Assembly: GCA_021443285.1 (NCBI GenBank)
Contig: JABUUG010000070.1
Coordinates: 7,383-13,904 of the forward strand
Direction of reading: 5' to 3'
DNA from: Bacteroidaceae bacterium
GTDB taxonomy: Bacteria; Bacteroidota; Bacteroidia; Bacteroidales; Bacteroidaceae
DNA: 6,522 nucleotides
The notes beneath the pieces were generated by a model. That model did no database searches and was not told the origin of the DNA. It worked only from the letters and a program-made list of their open reading frames with translations. Each line of letters begins with the position of its first letter. Positions within the stretch are counted from its first letter, which is position 1. The translations under genes were made by a program, and so were the position numbers. Below are positions 6,453 through 6,522 of the stretch, piece by piece.

Positions 6453-6518
6453 GGAGTTAAAGTGGAGTTAAAGGGGAGTTAAAGAGGAGTTAAAGAGGAG
6501 TTAAAGAGGAGTTAAAGT
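6453..6518. repeat. Six tandem copies of an 11-base unit, GGAGTTAAAGN
   Basis: Units begin at 6453, 6464, 6475, 6486, 6497 and 6508. All six share the exact core GGAGTTAAAG; only the 11th base varies (T, G, A, A, A, T). The array ends four bases before the window edge and 15 bases upstream of the RluA-family start codon, so on that gene's strand it reads as CTTTAACTCC repeats in the promoter or leader. There are no spacers and no internal dyad, so it is a minisatellite-type repeat, not CRISPR. Confidence 0.95.
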
Positions 6519-6522
6519 GACA

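Noticed and set aside
5969..6482. Overlapping plus-strand open frames opposite the RluA-family gene
   Set aside because: They are antisense to a well-supported enzyme gene and two of them end inside the 11-base tandem repeat.
6453..6518. CRISPR array
   Set aside because: The units are contiguous 11-mers without spacers, and no cas gene is in view.

Overview
The window looks like a chromosomal stretch from a member of the Bacteroidota, most likely Bacteroidales (a Prevotella-like genome would fit). The clues are an outer-membrane protein of the Bacteroidota TamL type, a two-module GT2 glycosyltransferase of a kind I associate with this group, a cysteine-free type B ribosomal protein L31, an RluA-family enzyme with an HRLDRP motif, promoter elements of the Bacteroidota form TAnnTTTG, and start codons without a clear Shine-Dalgarno sequence. 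The assignment is inferred from these features, not from a database match.

Layout: five protein genes were found. (1) A 5'-truncated TamL/BamA-type outer-membrane assembly protein reads rightward to 2075. (2) A convergent gene region of about 170 bases (2076-2245) holds three strong hairpins. (3) A sodium-coupled NSS/SNF-family transporter (2246-3637) and (4) a two-module family 2 glycosyltransferase (3769-5124) both read leftward. (5) A short divergent promoter region separates the glycosyltransferase from rpmE2 (L31 type B, 5263-5514, rightward). A clear bidirectional terminator (5571-5610) then separates rpmE2 from a leftward RluA-family pseudouridine synthase (5656-6438). Directly upstream of that last gene, at the window edge, are six tandem copies of an 11-base unit (6453-6518). 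No intergenic stretch exceeds 300 bases.

The genes do not form a shared pathway. They are housekeeping or general functions: envelope biogenesis, solute uptake, glycan synthesis, translation and RNA modification. I see no defence system, mobile element, CRISPR array, tRNA or rRNA, and no evidence of a new multi-gene system. The points most worth a second look are small. One is short direct repeats phased at 11 or 22 bases just upstream of all three leftward genes. The others are a glycosyltransferase fused to an apparently degenerate half glycosyltransferase, and an RluA enzyme with a large low-complexity insertion that contains an internal 11-base repeat.
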